A stretch of 64,000 nucleotides of DNA from Methylovulum miyakonense HT12 (GCF_000384075.1 NZ_KB913025.1:250238-314237); one strand, 5' to 3'; positions 19,728-29,759 are shown, numbered from the stretch's first letter. Numbers and translations: made by a program. The notes: generated by a model from the letters alone, not told the origin.

Positions 19728-20710
19728 CAAGGCACAGCGATTCTGGCTATCAGCTCTTTAATGAAATGGTCGGTGGTGATGCCTTCGGCTTCGGCTTCAT
19801 AAGATAAAATCAAACGGTGGCGCAGCACATCAAAAGCCATGTCCTGAATATCTTCCGGCGCGACAAAATCACGTTGTGACAACCACGCCTTGGCGCGTGC
19901 GCAACGGTCTAAGGCAATGCTGGCACGAGGGCTGGCACCGTATTGCAACCAACCCGCCAAATCATCCCCATACGCTTGCGGATTGCGGGTCGCCAAAATG
20001 ATTTGCAACAAATAGGTTTCCAAATTATCCGCCATGTACAAATCCAGCACTTCATTCCTGGCTGCAAATAATGCCGCTTGGCTAACCGCGACAAAGGGCT
20101 CGGCTTTAGCCTGCGCCGTTTGCCGCGCTTCAGTCCTAACCAAATGCAGGATGGCCTTTTCATGTTCGGCATTAGGGTAATCGACTTTGACATGCAGCAA
20201 GAAACGGTCAAGTTGGGCTTCCGGTAAGGGATACGTGCCTTCTTGCTCTATGGGGTTTTGGGTCGCCATCACCATGAACAGGCCGGGCAAAGGGTAGGTC
20301 GCCTGCCCTACCGTAATTTGCCGTTCCGCCATCGCTTCGAGTAATGCGGCCTGCACTTTGGCGGGGGCACGGTTGATTTCGTCAGCCAGTATCAAATTGT
20401 GGAAGAGCGGGCCTTTTTGGAATTCAAACGAACCCTGTTGCGGCCGGTAAATCTCCGTACCGGTCAAGTCGGCAGGCAATAAGTCAGGCGTAAACTGGAC
20501 ACGGTGGAAATCACCTTGGATACCTTTGCTGAGGATATTGATGGCACGGGTTTTGGCGAGGCCTGGCGCACCTTCAACCAGGATATGCCCGTCCGCCAAC
20601 AGGCCGATCAACATACGCTCAACCAGCACATCCTGGCCGATCACTTGCTGGTTAATAAATGTTTTGAGTTTACTTAAAGCTGTTTGTGCGTCGCTTTGTT
20701 GTTCAGACAT
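19727..20710 (-). CDS. moxR: MoxR family AAA+ ATPase
   Basis: 327-residue cytoplasmic AAA+ ATPase. Walker A EGAPGLAKT near 55, Walker B region LILADEINRAPAKVQAALLEAM, sensor 1 VMATQNPIEQEGTYPLPEAQLDRF and the C-terminal lid. MoxR ATPases act as chaperones that mature envelope or metal enzymes together with VWA proteins; the name comes from methanol dehydrogenase maturation, but no such gene is in this window. First gene of the five-gene operon. Confidence 0.95.
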   Translation of the reverse strand: MSEQQSDAQTALSKLKTFINQQVIGQDVLVERMLIGLLADGHILVEGAPGLAKTRAINILSKGIQGDFHRVQFTPDLLPADLTGTEIYRPQQGSFEFQKGPLFHNLILADEINRAPAKVQAALLEAMAERQITVGQATYPLPGLFMVMATQNPIEQEGTYPLPEAQLDRFLLHVKVDYPNAEHEKAILHLVRTEARQTAQAKAEPFVAVSQAALFAARNEVLDLYMADNLETYLLQIILATRNPQAYGDDLAGWLQYGASPRASIALDRCARAKAWLSQRDFVAPEDIQDMAFDVLRHRLILSYEAEAEGITTDHFIKELIARIAVP

Positions 20711-20898
20711 AGTTTAGGAATTTATGGATTAAGAAAACTGAATAGATAGCCCAACAGATTTATTTTAGCCGTTATCCTCATAATGCCCTAGTCTTTGGGC
20801 ATTTCCGCATTTTTCAATGCCACCCATCAAGCCAGAACCCGATCAGTTTACAATCAAGACCACTCAGTATCCCGCAGGGCATAAATCTTGCCTTGCGG

Positions 20899-22479
20899 CT
20901 ATAATTCCCGCGTCGCACTAAAGTGAATATCCGGCCACCGTTCTTCGGTCAGCTGCAAATTGACGCGGCTATTGGCCACATACACCAAATACCCACCGCC
21001 GTCTTCGGCAAGATTATCAAAGGCTTTCTTCTTGAATTCTTCCAATTTGGCGGGTTTGTCGGAACTGACCCACCGGACGGTGGAGATGGGGATGGCATCG
21101 TACACACATTCGACATTGTATTCGGCTTTCAAACGGAACGCAGTGACATCAAACTGCAACACCCCGACCGCGCCCAAAATCAAATCGTTGTTTTTTAACG
21201 GGCGGAACAGCTGGGTCGCGCCTTCTTCGGTCAATTGCACCAAACCTTTTTGCAGGGCTTTGGCGCGTAACGGGTCTTTGAGCACCACCCGGCGGAACAG
21301 TTCCGGTGCAAAATACGGGATGCCGCCGAATTTTAAAATTTCACCTTGCGTAAAAGTGTCGCCGACCTGGATCGTACCGTGATTATGGAGGCCGATAATA
21401 TCACCTGGATAAGCTTCTTCCACCGCTTTCCGCGAGTCGGCTTGGAACGTGAGCGCATTGGACACCTGCACCGCTTTGCCCAAACGGACGTGGTGGATTT
21501 TCATGCCTTTATCAAATTTTCCGGAACAGACCCGCAAAAAGGCGATGCGGTCACGGTGCGCAGGATCCATATTCGCCTGCACCTTAAAAACAAACCCCGT
21601 GAACTTGTCTTCTTCCGGATCGACAGTGCGTTGTTCGGCTTCGCGTGGCCTGGGCGACGGCGCGTATTCGGCAAACGCGTCGAGCAATTCCAAAATCCCG
21701 AAATTGTTGATCGCCGAACCGAAAAACACCGGACTGAGCTTGCCTGCCAAATAGGCGTCCAAATCGAACTCATGGCTGGCGCCTTTGACCAAATCAATCT
21801 CATCGCGCAATTCTGCGGCCTGGTCGCCCAACAAATCGTCCAGCTTGGTATTATGCAAGCCTTTGATCACTTCCGCTTCGGCAATCCTGCCGCCATGTTG
21901 GGCGCTGAACAGATGGATTTCATCTTTGTACAAATGATAGACGCCTTTAAAGCGTTTGCCCATGCCGATAGGCCAGGTGATCGGGGCGCATTGGATTTTC
22001 AGGACATTTTCCACTTCGTCCAACAACTCAATCGGCTCGCGGCCTTCACGGTCAAGCTTGTTGATGAAAGTCAGGATCGGCGTGGTGCGCAACCGGCAGA
22101 CTTCCATCAGGTTGATGGTGCGCTCTTCCACGCCTTTTGCCACGTCAATGACCATCAGCGCGGAATCCACCGCCGTCAAGGTGCGGTAGGTGTCTTCGGA
22201 AAAATCCTCGTGGCCGGGGGTGTCGAGCAGGTTGATGATGGCGTCTTTGTGTTCAAACTGCATGACCGAGGTGGTCACCGAAATGCCCCGCTCCTTTTCC
22301 ATTTCCATCCAATCGGAAGTGGCATGGCGTGCCGCTTTACGGCCTTTGACCGAACCCGCCAACTGGATCGCACCGCCAAACAGCAAGAGTTTTTCAGTAA
22401 TGGTAGTTTTGCCCGCATCGGGATGGGAGATGATGGCGAACGTGCGCCGCCGTTTAAGTTCTGAATGGTTTTCTGACAT
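20899..22479 (-). CDS. prfC: Peptide chain release factor 3
   Basis: GTPase that recycles RF1/RF2 from the ribosome after termination. 526 residues, the usual length. G1 [19 protein letters not shown]3 [16 protein letters not shown] and G4 [18 protein letters not shown] are followed by domains II and III typical of RF3. The start [14 protein letters not shown] has AGGCGGC just upstream and agrees with the family; a longer in-frame extension upstream is not supported. Confidence 0.97.
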   Translation of the reverse strand: MSENHSELKRRRTFAIISHPDAGKTTITEKLLLFGGAIQLAGSVKGRKAARHATSDWMEMEKERGISVTTSVMQFEHKDAIINLLDTPGHEDFSEDTYRTLTAVDSALMVIDVAKGVEERTINLMEVCRLRTTPILTFINKLDREGREPIELLDEVENVLKIQCAPITWPIGMGKRFKGVYHLYKDEIHLFSAQHGGRIAEAEVIKGLHNTKLDDLLGDQAAELRDEIDLVKGASHEFDLDAYLAGKLSPVFFGSAINNFGILELLDAFAEYAPSPRPREAEQRTVDPEEDKFTGFVFKVQANMDPAHRDRIAFLRVCSGKFDKGMKIHHVRLGKAVQVSNALTFQADSRKAVEEAYPGDIIGLHNHGTIQVGDTFTQGEILKFGGIPYFAPELFRRVVLKDPLRAKALQKGLVQLTEEGATQLFRPLKNNDLILGAVGVLQFDVTAFRLKAEYNVECVYDAIPISTVRWVSSDKPAKLEEFKKKAFDNLAEDGGGYLVYVANSRVNLQLTEERWPDIHFSATREL

Positions 22480-22579
22480 GCCGCCTGACTGCTGTACCCA
22501 AAAACGGTGGATTATAACTGATTCATCCCCTATATGTGCGGCGAATATATTAGGGAACGGCTTACACCTGAGCGGCAAG

Positions 22580-22811
22580 CGATAACGATGTGGAAGCCAC
22601 GCAAACGCAGGATGCCAAGATTATCCTGCCCAGGAAGGCACAACAAGCGCGCCAGTATTGCCGGAAGGACGGACGTTTAACATCCGGCGGCCAATGTGTT
22701 TACCCGCAAACCCAAAACAGCCATGCCAACTGTCAGGTTTATTGACACCTTCCAAAAAGCGGCGATTATTGCCGCACCCGTAACCCCCTCTTACCGGAAG
22801 GCGCCCCTAAA
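22580..22811 (+). other. Intergenic stretch with an interrupted Cys-rich reading frame
   Basis: Between prfC and the terminator, a plus-strand frame beginning with GTG near 22590 reads about 50 codons with several Cys (QYCRKDG, GGQCVYPQTQ, HANCQVY), then a TGA, then more codons with a similar Cys motif (SGDYCRTRN). I do not recognise it. It may be a decayed small gene or chance. Confidence 0.2.
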
Positions 22812-22846
22812 AACAAAAAAGCCGCTCAATGAGCGGCTTTTTTGTT
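22812..22846. terminator. Strong bidirectional terminator
   Basis: A perfect 16-base inverted repeat with a 3-base loop; the core stem is GCCGCTC/GAGCGGC flanked by A and T runs on either side. It lies just downstream of the PEP-CTERM gene (minus strand) and can work in both directions. Confidence 0.9.
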
Positions 22847-22870
22847 AAAACCAGAGAACTAGGCAATCAA

Positions 22871-23575
22871 TTAAGCATTTTTTCTTTTACGGAAACAAGA
22901 TAACCCAGCCAAACCCAACCCCATCAGAACCAAACTGGAAGGTTCTGGCAACTCCCGGTTAGTTTCGACCAAATCCAATGCCAAATCAGAGGATATACCT
23001 GCGATGATTGTCATTTGAATCCGTTGTATCTTGGTAAAGTCCACAGCCGCGTAGTTAGTGAATGAACTAAACAAAAAAGTTTGGAGACCCACGTTCAGTC
23101 CGGACAACGTCAAGCTGGCGATATCCCCACCTTGGGCGAGCGTGTCTTTAATATCAAATTTGATGCTCACAAGGCCCACATCAATGCTGGATATGCCCAG
23201 CAGCAACGCAGTGGATGCGCCGCCGTCAGTCAAATCAACGCCGCCCAAACCACCAAAAGTACCGTTATTAGCGTTCCAAAGCACGGACGTTGTTGAAATG
23301 ACATTGGTGTTATTGCTGACCGTCAGGGAGCCAAAATTGGGGCTGGTGTTTGCCGCTATAGTGGTAAAGCCATTGGTGCTTTGTATGTCTAATTTACGGA
23401 AGCCACCGATAGCTTCAGGGGCCGCCACTTGAGAGCCAGAGACAGCAACAGGGCTGGCCAGGAACTGTGTTGTAGTGTTAAATGTATCAATATTTAACGC
23501 ATGTGCTTGGTTTGCCAAACCCAATGTGCCCGCCAGCAACAGGCTGGCCGACAGGGTTTTAAATTTACTATTCAT
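22871..23575 (-). CDS. PEP-CTERM domain exported protein
   Basis: 234 residues. Signal peptide (SASLLLAGTLGLANQAHA, cut near residue 26), a body rich in S, T, N and G with beta-strand pattern, and a C-terminal sorting tail at 209-234: LPEPSSLVLMGLGLAGLSCF followed by RKRK. This tail is recognised and cleaved by exosortases, so it is a likely substrate of the exosortase at 11.5-13 kb. The body is not recognised. AAGAGGATA precedes the ATG, and a sigma-54-like promoter lies upstream. Confidence 0.93.
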   Translation of the reverse strand: MNSKFKTLSASLLLAGTLGLANQAHALNIDTFNTTTQFLASPVAVSGSQVAAPEAIGGFRKLDIQSTNGFTTIAANTSPNFGSLTVSNNTNVISTTSVLWNANNGTFGGLGGVDLTDGGASTALLLGISSIDVGLVSIKFDIKDTLAQGGDIASLTLSGLNVGLQTFLFSSFTNYAAVDFTKIQRIQMTIIAGISSDLALDLVETNRELPEPSSLVLMGLGLAGLSCFRKRKNA

Positions 23576-23634
23576 TTTTTTATCCTCTTTAAGAAAAGCT
23601 GTTTGGTTGGAAAGGGGCTACCCTATAATGCATA

Positions 23635-23652
23635 AAGCAACTTACATACCAA
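23635..23652 (-). promoter_or_regulatory. Sigma-54 type promoter of the PEP-CTERM gene
   Basis: On the minus strand the sequence TTGGTATGTAAGTTGCTTT contains GG and GC separated by exactly 10 bases and fits the -24/-12 consensus TGGCAC-N5-TTGC in most positions. It would start a transcript about 50 bases before the ATG. PEP-CTERM genes are known to be controlled by PrsK/PrsR with RpoN in some bacteria, which agrees. Confidence 0.65.
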
Positions 23653-23791
23653 AAAATCAACTTATTGTTATATAGGGCACTTTTAGTTGTTTCCTTTACC
23701 ATCAGCCAATAAAATGTAAATAAAACTGACACTCCAACCAACCCTCCCTAAACTTTGTTTTTTTCCGGCCAACCCTGCCGCCCGTTTTTGG

Positions 23792-25456
23792 TCACGCTAA
23801 TTTCTTATATTTCAAGCGTTTTGGGTTGTCGGCGTCACTGCCTAAACGGCGATGGCGGTCCGCTTCGTAATCCTGATAGTTGCCTTCAAACCAGACAACC
23901 TGGCTGTCGCCTTCAAATGCCAGCATATGGGTGGCGATCCGGTCCAAAAACCAGCGGTCATGCGAAATGACCACGGCGCAACCCGGAAAGGCCAACAGGG
24001 CTTCTTCCAAGGCCCGTAAGGTTTCCACGTCCAAATCGTTGGTCGGCTCGTCAAGCAACAGGACATTGCCACCGGTTTTCAGCAACTTAGCCAAATGCAC
24101 GCGGTTACGCTCACCTCCGGACAAGTCACCGATACGTTTTTGCTGGTCGCCGCCTTTGAAGTTAAAACGCCCCAAATAGGCCCGTGACGGGGTTTCGTAT
24201 TTGCCGACAGTGATCATGTCCAAACCATCGGACACCTCTTCCCAAACGGTTTTCTTGTCATCCATGTCATCGCGCAACTGGTCCACATAAGCCAATTGCA
24301 CGGTTTGGCCCATCGTCAAGGTGCCCGAATCCGGTTGCTCCAAGCCCGCCATCATACGGAACAGGGTGGACTTACCGGCGCCGTTCGGGCCGATGATGCC
24401 GACGATGCCACCGGGCGGCAATTTAAAGCTCAGGTCATTGATCAATAACCGGTCACCAAAGCCCTTGCTGATATTATTGGCTTCGATCACGACATCACCC
24501 AAACGCGGCCCGGGCGGAATATAAATTTCTTGGGTTTCGTTACGTTTTTGCACTTCCACCGATGACAATTCATCAAACCGCGCCAGACGCGCCTTGCTTT
24601 TGGCATGGCGGCCTTTCGGGTTGGTGCGCACCCATTCCAGCTCTTGCTTCATGGCTTTTTGGCGGGAAGACTCTTGGCGTTCTTCCAACAACAAACGCGC
24701 CCCTTTTTGTTCTAGCCAACTGGAATAATTGCCTTCCCAAGGGATACCGGATCCCCTGTCCAATTCCAGTATCCAACCGGCGACATTGTCCAAAAAATAA
24801 CGGTCATGGGTCACGGCCACCACAGTGCCCGTATAATCGTGCAGGAACCGCTCCAGCCATGCCACCGATTCCGCATCCAAATGGTTGGTAGGCTCGTCCA
24901 ACAACAACATGTCAGGGTTGGACAGCAACAAACGGCACAACGCGACCCGGCGTTTTTCGCCACCCGACAAAGTGGTGACATCGGCGTCCCAATCCGGCAG
25001 ACGCAAGGCGTCGGCGGCGACTTCGAGCTTGCGGTCCAGGTTATGCCCGTCCATCGCGTTGATGATGTCTTCCAGGCGCGCTTGGTCTGCCGCTAGCTTG
25101 TCAAAATCCGCATCAGGCTCGGCATAAGCGGCATATACCGCATCCAGTTCAGACAATGCGGTTTTGACATGGGCGACGGCTTCTTCAATGTTGCCGCGCA
25201 CATTTTTACTGGCATCAAGTTGTGGCTCCTGAGACAAATAACCAATATAAATGCCTTTTTGGGGGATCGCTTCGCCTTCGATTTCCTTATCAAGGCCCGC
25301 CATGATTTTTAGCAAAGTCGATTTACCGGAACCGTTCAAACCCAGCACACCGATTTTCGCACCCGGAAAAAATGACAGGGAAATATCTTTGAGTATATAT
25401 TTTTTGGGCGGGACGATTTTGCCGACCCGGTTCATGGAATAAATATATTGAGCCAT
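23792..25456 (-). CDS. ettA: Energy-dependent translational throttle protein EttA (ABC-F)
   Basis: 554-residue cytoplasmic ABC-F protein that binds the ribosomal E site and gates entry into elongation according to ADP/ATP. Two ABC domains: Walker [13 protein letters not shown] and signature [12 protein letters not shown] in the first, [12 protein letters not shown] and [12 protein letters not shown] in the second, with an arm and linker between them. The N-terminus [19 protein letters not shown] is the EttA start. No membrane domain. Confidence 0.96.
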   Translation of the reverse strand: MAQYIYSMNRVGKIVPPKKYILKDISLSFFPGAKIGVLGLNGSGKSTLLKIMAGLDKEIEGEAIPQKGIYIGYLSQEPQLDASKNVRGNIEEAVAHVKTALSELDAVYAAYAEPDADFDKLAADQARLEDIINAMDGHNLDRKLEVAADALRLPDWDADVTTLSGGEKRRVALCRLLLSNPDMLLLDEPTNHLDAESVAWLERFLHDYTGTVVAVTHDRYFLDNVAGWILELDRGSGIPWEGNYSSWLEQKGARLLLEERQESSRQKAMKQELEWVRTNPKGRHAKSKARLARFDELSSVEVQKRNETQEIYIPPGPRLGDVVIEANNISKGFGDRLLINDLSFKLPPGGIVGIIGPNGAGKSTLFRMMAGLEQPDSGTLTMGQTVQLAYVDQLRDDMDDKKTVWEEVSDGLDMITVGKYETPSRAYLGRFNFKGGDQQKRIGDLSGGERNRVHLAKLLKTGGNVLLLDEPTNDLDVETLRALEEALLAFPGCAVVISHDRWFLDRIATHMLAFEGDSQVVWFEGNYQDYEADRHRRLGSDADNPKRLKYKKLA

Positions 25457-25751
25457 AATGTCTGATTATATCGTGGTTAAAAAGCTATTATTTCACAGTT
25501 ATCCGAGTTGGCGCACGGCTTACGGAACCTAACAAACCGTCAAATGCCCGCTGCCTAGCGCTGGAAGGGCTTGCCAACCGCTCCATAACGTTTCCGGCAC
25601 CTATCGGCATTTTGGGACCTTCAATACGTCACCCAACCCCGGCGCCGCTTCGGAGTTCCGGCAACCCTTGTTGGATGACGGCGCGACAAAACGGCCGAGA
25701 TAGCTATGCGATCCATCACTATTTTTAGGTAACGCCACTACGGCTTGGCGG
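25457..25751. other. Intergenic region between PAS/SpoIIE gene and ettA
   Basis: About 295 bases without a convincing gene, terminator or RNA. It must contain the ettA promoter. A short minus-strand open frame (25601-25801) overlaps the SpoIIE gene's 3' end and is not supported. Confidence 0.4.
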
Positions 25752-27635
25752 CTAATGCCTTTTAAAAAGCAGCAAGGTAATATCGTCATTAAAGGTGTCA
25801 CGCTGACAAAAACCTTTCAACGCATTGAGCATGGCATTGATAATATTTTGCGGGCTTTCCTTGGCCTGTTCCACCAACACCGTGCTGACGCGCCCGATGC
25901 CAAAAAACTCGCCCTGCGCATTGTCCGCTTCGGTCAGGCCGTCAGTGTAGACCAGCACAATATCATCCTCACCAAGCAGCAGCCGCTTCTCTTCAAAAAT
26001 AATATCTTCGCGTACGCCAAAAATCATGCCGTCAGCATCCAGCCGCACACATTCGGTTGTGTTTGCCCGCAGCAATAACGGCGTCGGATGCCCGGCATTG
26101 GCGTAACTGAGTTGTTGCTGGCTGATGTCATACTGCAAATAAAACGCGGTGACAAAATAATCGGCCTTGTTTAAGTCATCAAACAAAAAATGGTTGAGCA
26201 ATTCCAGAATGGCCGCCGGCTTTCCGGAATGGCTGGCTTGGGTGCGGATCACGCTCCGCGCTTCGACCATAAACAATGCCGGGCCGATGGAATGTCCCGA
26301 CACATCGGCAATCACCATGTCCAGGCGATTTTCGTTGTGATAAAAATAATCAAAATAATCGCCACCCACCTTACCTGCCGGCAGGCATAAGCCAGTGACT
26401 TCAAAATGCGCTGATTGTATGGGGGCGGATGGCAATAAGGACGTTTGTATTTGCTGCGCTATTTTGATTTCACTTTGGGCAATCGCCAGGGTGATTTGCG
26501 CATCACGGATTTGCTGTTCAGCCACCTTACGCGCCGTGATGTCGTGGATAAATCCGCTAAAAATATAACTGTTACCGATTTTTAATGGCGACACGCTAAG
26601 CTCGATGGGGAACGCCGAGCCATTGCTTCGGATGGCGACATGCTCGACCAATTTGTTTAACCACGGGCTCCCGCCCGTATGCAAAAACGATTTCAGCTCC
26701 TGCCGGAAAGCTTGCCGAAATTGTGGCGGCACAATCAGCTGGTCCAAAGGCTGGCCGATAGCCGCTTCGGCGCTCCAACCGAAGATCTGTTCCGATTGCC
26801 GGTTCCAATCGGTGATGATGCCATAGGCATCCATGATGACAATGGCGTTGGTGGAGCTTTCTATGATCAGGCGGGTGCGCCTTTCGCTTTCTATTAAGGC
26901 GTCATGAAAGTATTTTTTGGCGGTAATATCGCGGTCAACCCCACGCCATTTGATGAGCTTACCCGCCGCATCCATGATGGGCAGCCCTGTCGATTCGGTA
27001 AAAACCAGATGTCCGTCTTTATGGCGGTGGTCGTTGATCAGGCCATAAAACGGTTTTTGGCTGGAGGCATAGTGTTTCTGGTCGGCCATATTCTGCTCCG
27101 TCAGAAATTGGGTGTAATGCTTACCCATCACTTCCTGCTGGGTATAACCTAAGATTTGCTGCACGGCCCCGCTGCTATAAATATAGTAGCCATTCCGGTC
27201 TTGCTCCCATAACCACTCGCCTGTCATGTCAGCCATTTGCCGGAACCGCTCTTCACTCTCGGTTAATGCCGACCCTATTTCCTGGCATTGGCTGGCACTG
27301 ATGGCCATGGCCTGGCCCATGCCCAAAGGGGTTATCAGTAGGGCCATTTCACTTTTGCCAGATTCTTGGGCAAACAATGCGGTGGCGGTCACCAACACTT
27401 GCACCCGTGCATTGCTTTGCGTGACCAGGCCACATTCAACTGAACCATCGGCAATATCCAAAACTGGCGGCAACACGCGGGAACAATCTTCACTGGCAAA
27501 AATCTTTGAGAGCGGCTGGTTAACCAGGCCGTTAGCCTGATAGCCCAACAAATCGGCGGCATTGGCATTAAGTTGTTTAATACGCGGATCAAACCTTCCC
27601 GCATCAGCGTATTCGATAAGGATTAGGCAGAGCAC
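25752..27635 (-). CDS. PAS-domain sensor with PP2C-type SpoIIE phosphatase output
   Basis: 627 residues without membrane segments. Three PAS domains: about 15-110 (LNANAADLLGYQA), 130-240 (GEWLWEQDRNGYYIYSSGA) and 260-375 (NAIVIMDAYGIITDWNRQSE, then SGFIHDITARK). A short coiled coil leads to a SpoIIE/RsbU-like phosphatase from about 395, with metal-binding Asp positions in GGDYFDYF, MVIADVSGHSIGPALFM, VLVYTDGLTEAD and FNDDITLLL. Such proteins dephosphorylate an anti-sigma antagonist; no partner switch gene is next to it, so the target is unknown. GTG start with AGG five bases upstream. Confidence 0.85.
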   Translation of the reverse strand: MLCLILIEYADAGRFDPRIKQLNANAADLLGYQANGLVNQPLSKIFASEDCSRVLPPVLDIADGSVECGLVTQSNARVQVLVTATALFAQESGKSEMALLITPLGMGQAMAISASQCQEIGSALTESEERFRQMADMTGEWLWEQDRNGYYIYSSGAVQQILGYTQQEVMGKHYTQFLTEQNMADQKHYASSQKPFYGLINDHRHKDGHLVFTESTGLPIMDAAGKLIKWRGVDRDITAKKYFHDALIESERRTRLIIESSTNAIVIMDAYGIITDWNRQSEQIFGWSAEAAIGQPLDQLIVPPQFRQAFRQELKSFLHTGGSPWLNKLVEHVAIRSNGSAFPIELSVSPLKIGNSYIFSGFIHDITARKVAEQQIRDAQITLAIAQSEIKIAQQIQTSLLPSAPIQSAHFEVTGLCLPAGKVGGDYFDYFYHNENRLDMVIADVSGHSIGPALFMVEARSVIRTQASHSGKPAAILELLNHFLFDDLNKADYFVTAFYLQYDISQQQLSYANAGHPTPLLLRANTTECVRLDADGMIFGVREDIIFEEKRLLLGEDDIVLVYTDGLTEADNAQGEFFGIGRVSTVLVEQAKESPQNIINAMLNALKGFCQRDTFNDDITLLLFKRH

Positions 27636-27771
27636 CTTGACCTATCCCCTTGCCACTGAGGGCAAACTCTGTTTTATGGACAAAATAATCTCTTCTTAAG
27701 ATATTGGGTTTATGCTTCTTCCCTATACAATAAAGCACTGAATACTTTATAACTGAAATGGAAAAACCAAA

Positions 27772-28149
27772 ATGAAAAACCATCGTTTGTTTATCCGGGT
27801 ATTAATCGCAGTTTCATGGGTATCGCTAACGGGATTCAAGCAGCCATCCCATCATAACGTGCCAACGGCAACGGCAAAATCCGACACCAGCAAGGCACCG
27901 GAAGAACCGCCACCCAAACCGCCGCTGGATTTGACCATCCCCTTTAAAAACCCTGAAAACACCAAGCCGTCGTTCCTAGAAACCAACCATAACCAACAAA
28001 AAGCCTTTGACGGCTTATTCGCCGCCAAACCGAAAACCAGAGAACGTCCCTTCCAACTCGATGGCAGTTTGATCTCATCGCCTGAACCTGAAGCGGAAAA
28101 GCGCAAATCGGTAGACGGCGCAGGCATTGTGATCAACATCAAGGAATAA
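27772..28149 (+). CDS. Small exported proline-rich protein, unknown function
   Basis: 125 residues. N-terminal hydrophobic segment (FIRVLIAVSWVSLTGF) reads like a lipoprotein signal, but the lipobox Cys is replaced (LTGF), so it is either secreted or membrane-tethered. The rest is polar, with a PEEPPPKPPLDL stretch. No family recognised. It converges with the YcgN-family gene, the two stop codons being one base apart. Confidence 0.6.
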   Translation: MKNHRLFIRVLIAVSWVSLTGFKQPSHHNVPTATAKSDTSKAPEEPPPKPPLDLTIPFKNPENTKPSFLETNHNQQKAFDGLFAAKPKTRERPFQLDGSLISSPEPEAEKRKSVDGAGIVINIKE

Positions 28150-28150
28150 G

Positions 28151-28591
28151 CTAATCGAGCCACTCGATGATATGGTCTTCATAATCTTCTGAAGGCTTAA
28201 GCGTGGAAGCTTTCAAGGCATAATGGCTGACAGACATACCCGCCGCCTTGACGCTGTTTTTTGTCCCTGACACCAAAGGATGCCATTCAGGCAAATCTTT
28301 GCCCTCACCGACCAGCCGGTAAGCACACGTCTTTGGCAACCAGTGATGGTACCCGGCAAAGTCGCGTTGCCTTAAATCCAGGCATTCGGAAACCAACTGG
28401 ACGCGCCTGCCATAATTTGTGCAGCGGCACGTCTTCAAATCCAACAAATCACAAGCGATACGGGTTAAGGCAACCTCCCCGGTATCCTCATCTTCCAATT
28501 TGTGCAAACAGCATTGCCCGCAACCATCGCATAACGACTCCCATTCTTCATGGCTCATTTCAGCCAATTTTTTGCTGTGCCAAAAACCCAT
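28151..28591 (-). CDS. YcgN family cysteine-cluster protein (UPF0260)
   Basis: 146 residues. Conserved Cys pattern CDGCGQCCLHK near residue 21-31, then CRCTNYGRR and KTCAYRL, followed by LPEWHPLVSG; all are signatures of UPF0260 proteins, which are thought to bind a metal or Fe-S centre. The function is unknown. Confidence 0.93.
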   Translation of the reverse strand: MGFWHSKKLAEMSHEEWESLCDGCGQCCLHKLEDEDTGEVALTRIACDLLDLKTCRCTNYGRRVQLVSECLDLRQRDFAGYHHWLPKTCAYRLVGEGKDLPEWHPLVSGTKNSVKAAGMSVSHYALKASTLKPSEDYEDHIIEWLD

Positions 28592-28651
28592 CGCAATCCA
28601 ACCCAGTAGTTATACCTAATTACACGCCCTTATTCTACAGACGCTAAGCCG

Positions 28652-29620
28652 TCACTCAGTTGCGCACTGGTGGCCCGCCGCCAAGCCATCCAAAATCGCC
28701 CGGAAATGGTCATAGTTTTGGACATCCAACACCCCGGCCTCATCCAACACCGCCTTATAATCCGCCGCCGCCCTGCCGCCGACAATCAGGGCGGCGCGGG
28801 TGCCCAACAGTTTTTTCAGGCGCCTGATTTCTCTTGGGATAACCAGGTCATCATTGTTGAAGCTAATACTCAGCGTCACGGCCACCGCGTTGGTGAAGCG
28901 GACGGCGGCGGCGATTTCTTCGGCGGGCAGGTTCGCCCCCAGGTAAGTCACTTGCCAGCCTTTCAGTTCGGCAATGATCGCCGCCAGCAGCGCCCCCAAC
29001 TCATGCAACTGCCCGATTGGCGTCGAAACAACCATCCTCGGCGCGTTAGCGGCGACCGGGTTATTGTTACGCAGGATATAAGTCAGCGAACGGATAATCG
29101 ACGAAGCCATGTGTTCATGCACGGGCCTAAGTTCACCCGAACGCCAACGCTCGCCTATTCTAGTCAATAAGGGCGTCAATAAATGTTCGATAAACGCGTC
29201 GGTGCCCAGCTCGACAATCGCATGTTCAAAATGCGCTTCCAGCGTGTTGGCATCGAAAGCCACCACGGACGAATAGCATTTTTCGATATATTCTTCGGCA
29301 AGGCACCGCTTACCGGTGGCGCTAATCGGCGCGGAGGTTAAAACGGCGGCCGTTTGCTCGCTTTTGACCAAGCGCCTCAATTCTTCCAGCGGTAACCGGG
29401 CAATTTGGCTAATGCTATGCCCGTGACGGGTCGCTTCGTTAAGGAGCACTAAGCGGGCAATGTCTTGCGCGGTGTAAACACGATGCCCGCCAGCGGTGCG
29501 GGTCGGGGTAACCGCCTGATAGCGGCGTTCCCAAGCCCTGACGAGATCGGACTTGACACCCGACCTTTTGGAAACCGTGCTGATCAAATATTGTGCGGAA
29601 TCGTCATTAAGATTATCCAT
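28652..29620 (-). CDS. MerR-type regulator with B12-binding domain (CarH/LitR-like)
   Basis: About 322 residues. MerR winged-helix domain at 10-80 (RAWERRYQAVTPTRTAGGHRVYTAQDI), a four-helix bundle with the W-x9-EH signature (WRSGELRPVHEH) that in CarH contacts adenosylcobalamin, and a Rossmann-type cobalamin-binding domain with IGQLHELGAL, where His would be the lower ligand. In CarH the first residue of E-x-H-x-x-G is Glu; here it is Gln. CarH/LitR proteins repress carotenoid or light-response genes in the dark. No obvious target gene adjoins. ATG at 29620 is preferred to a GTG 11 codons upstream. Confidence 0.85.
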   Translation of the reverse strand: MDNLNDDSAQYLISTVSKRSGVKSDLVRAWERRYQAVTPTRTAGGHRVYTAQDIARLVLLNEATRHGHSISQIARLPLEELRRLVKSEQTAAVLTSAPISATGKRCLAEEYIEKCYSSVVAFDANTLEAHFEHAIVELGTDAFIEHLLTPLLTRIGERWRSGELRPVHEHMASSIIRSLTYILRNNNPVAANAPRMVVSTPIGQLHELGALLAAIIAELKGWQVTYLGANLPAEEIAAAVRFTNAVAVTLSISFNNDDLVIPREIRRLKKLLGTRAALIVGGRAAADYKAVLDEAGVLDVQNYDHFRAILDGLAAGHQCATE

Positions 29621-29759
29621 CGTTGCTTCATTGCATCTAGTAATAAAAGCCACATACTAACATAGGCCTTACAGAACCTGGACAAAATTTGAACACCATT
29701 AACCAGCTTTCAAACCTTAAAATACCAAAAATCATCAACAGCCAACAAAAAACCCAACT

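Noticed and set aside
21346-22464. 372-codon plus-strand frame
   Set aside because: Antisense to prfC.
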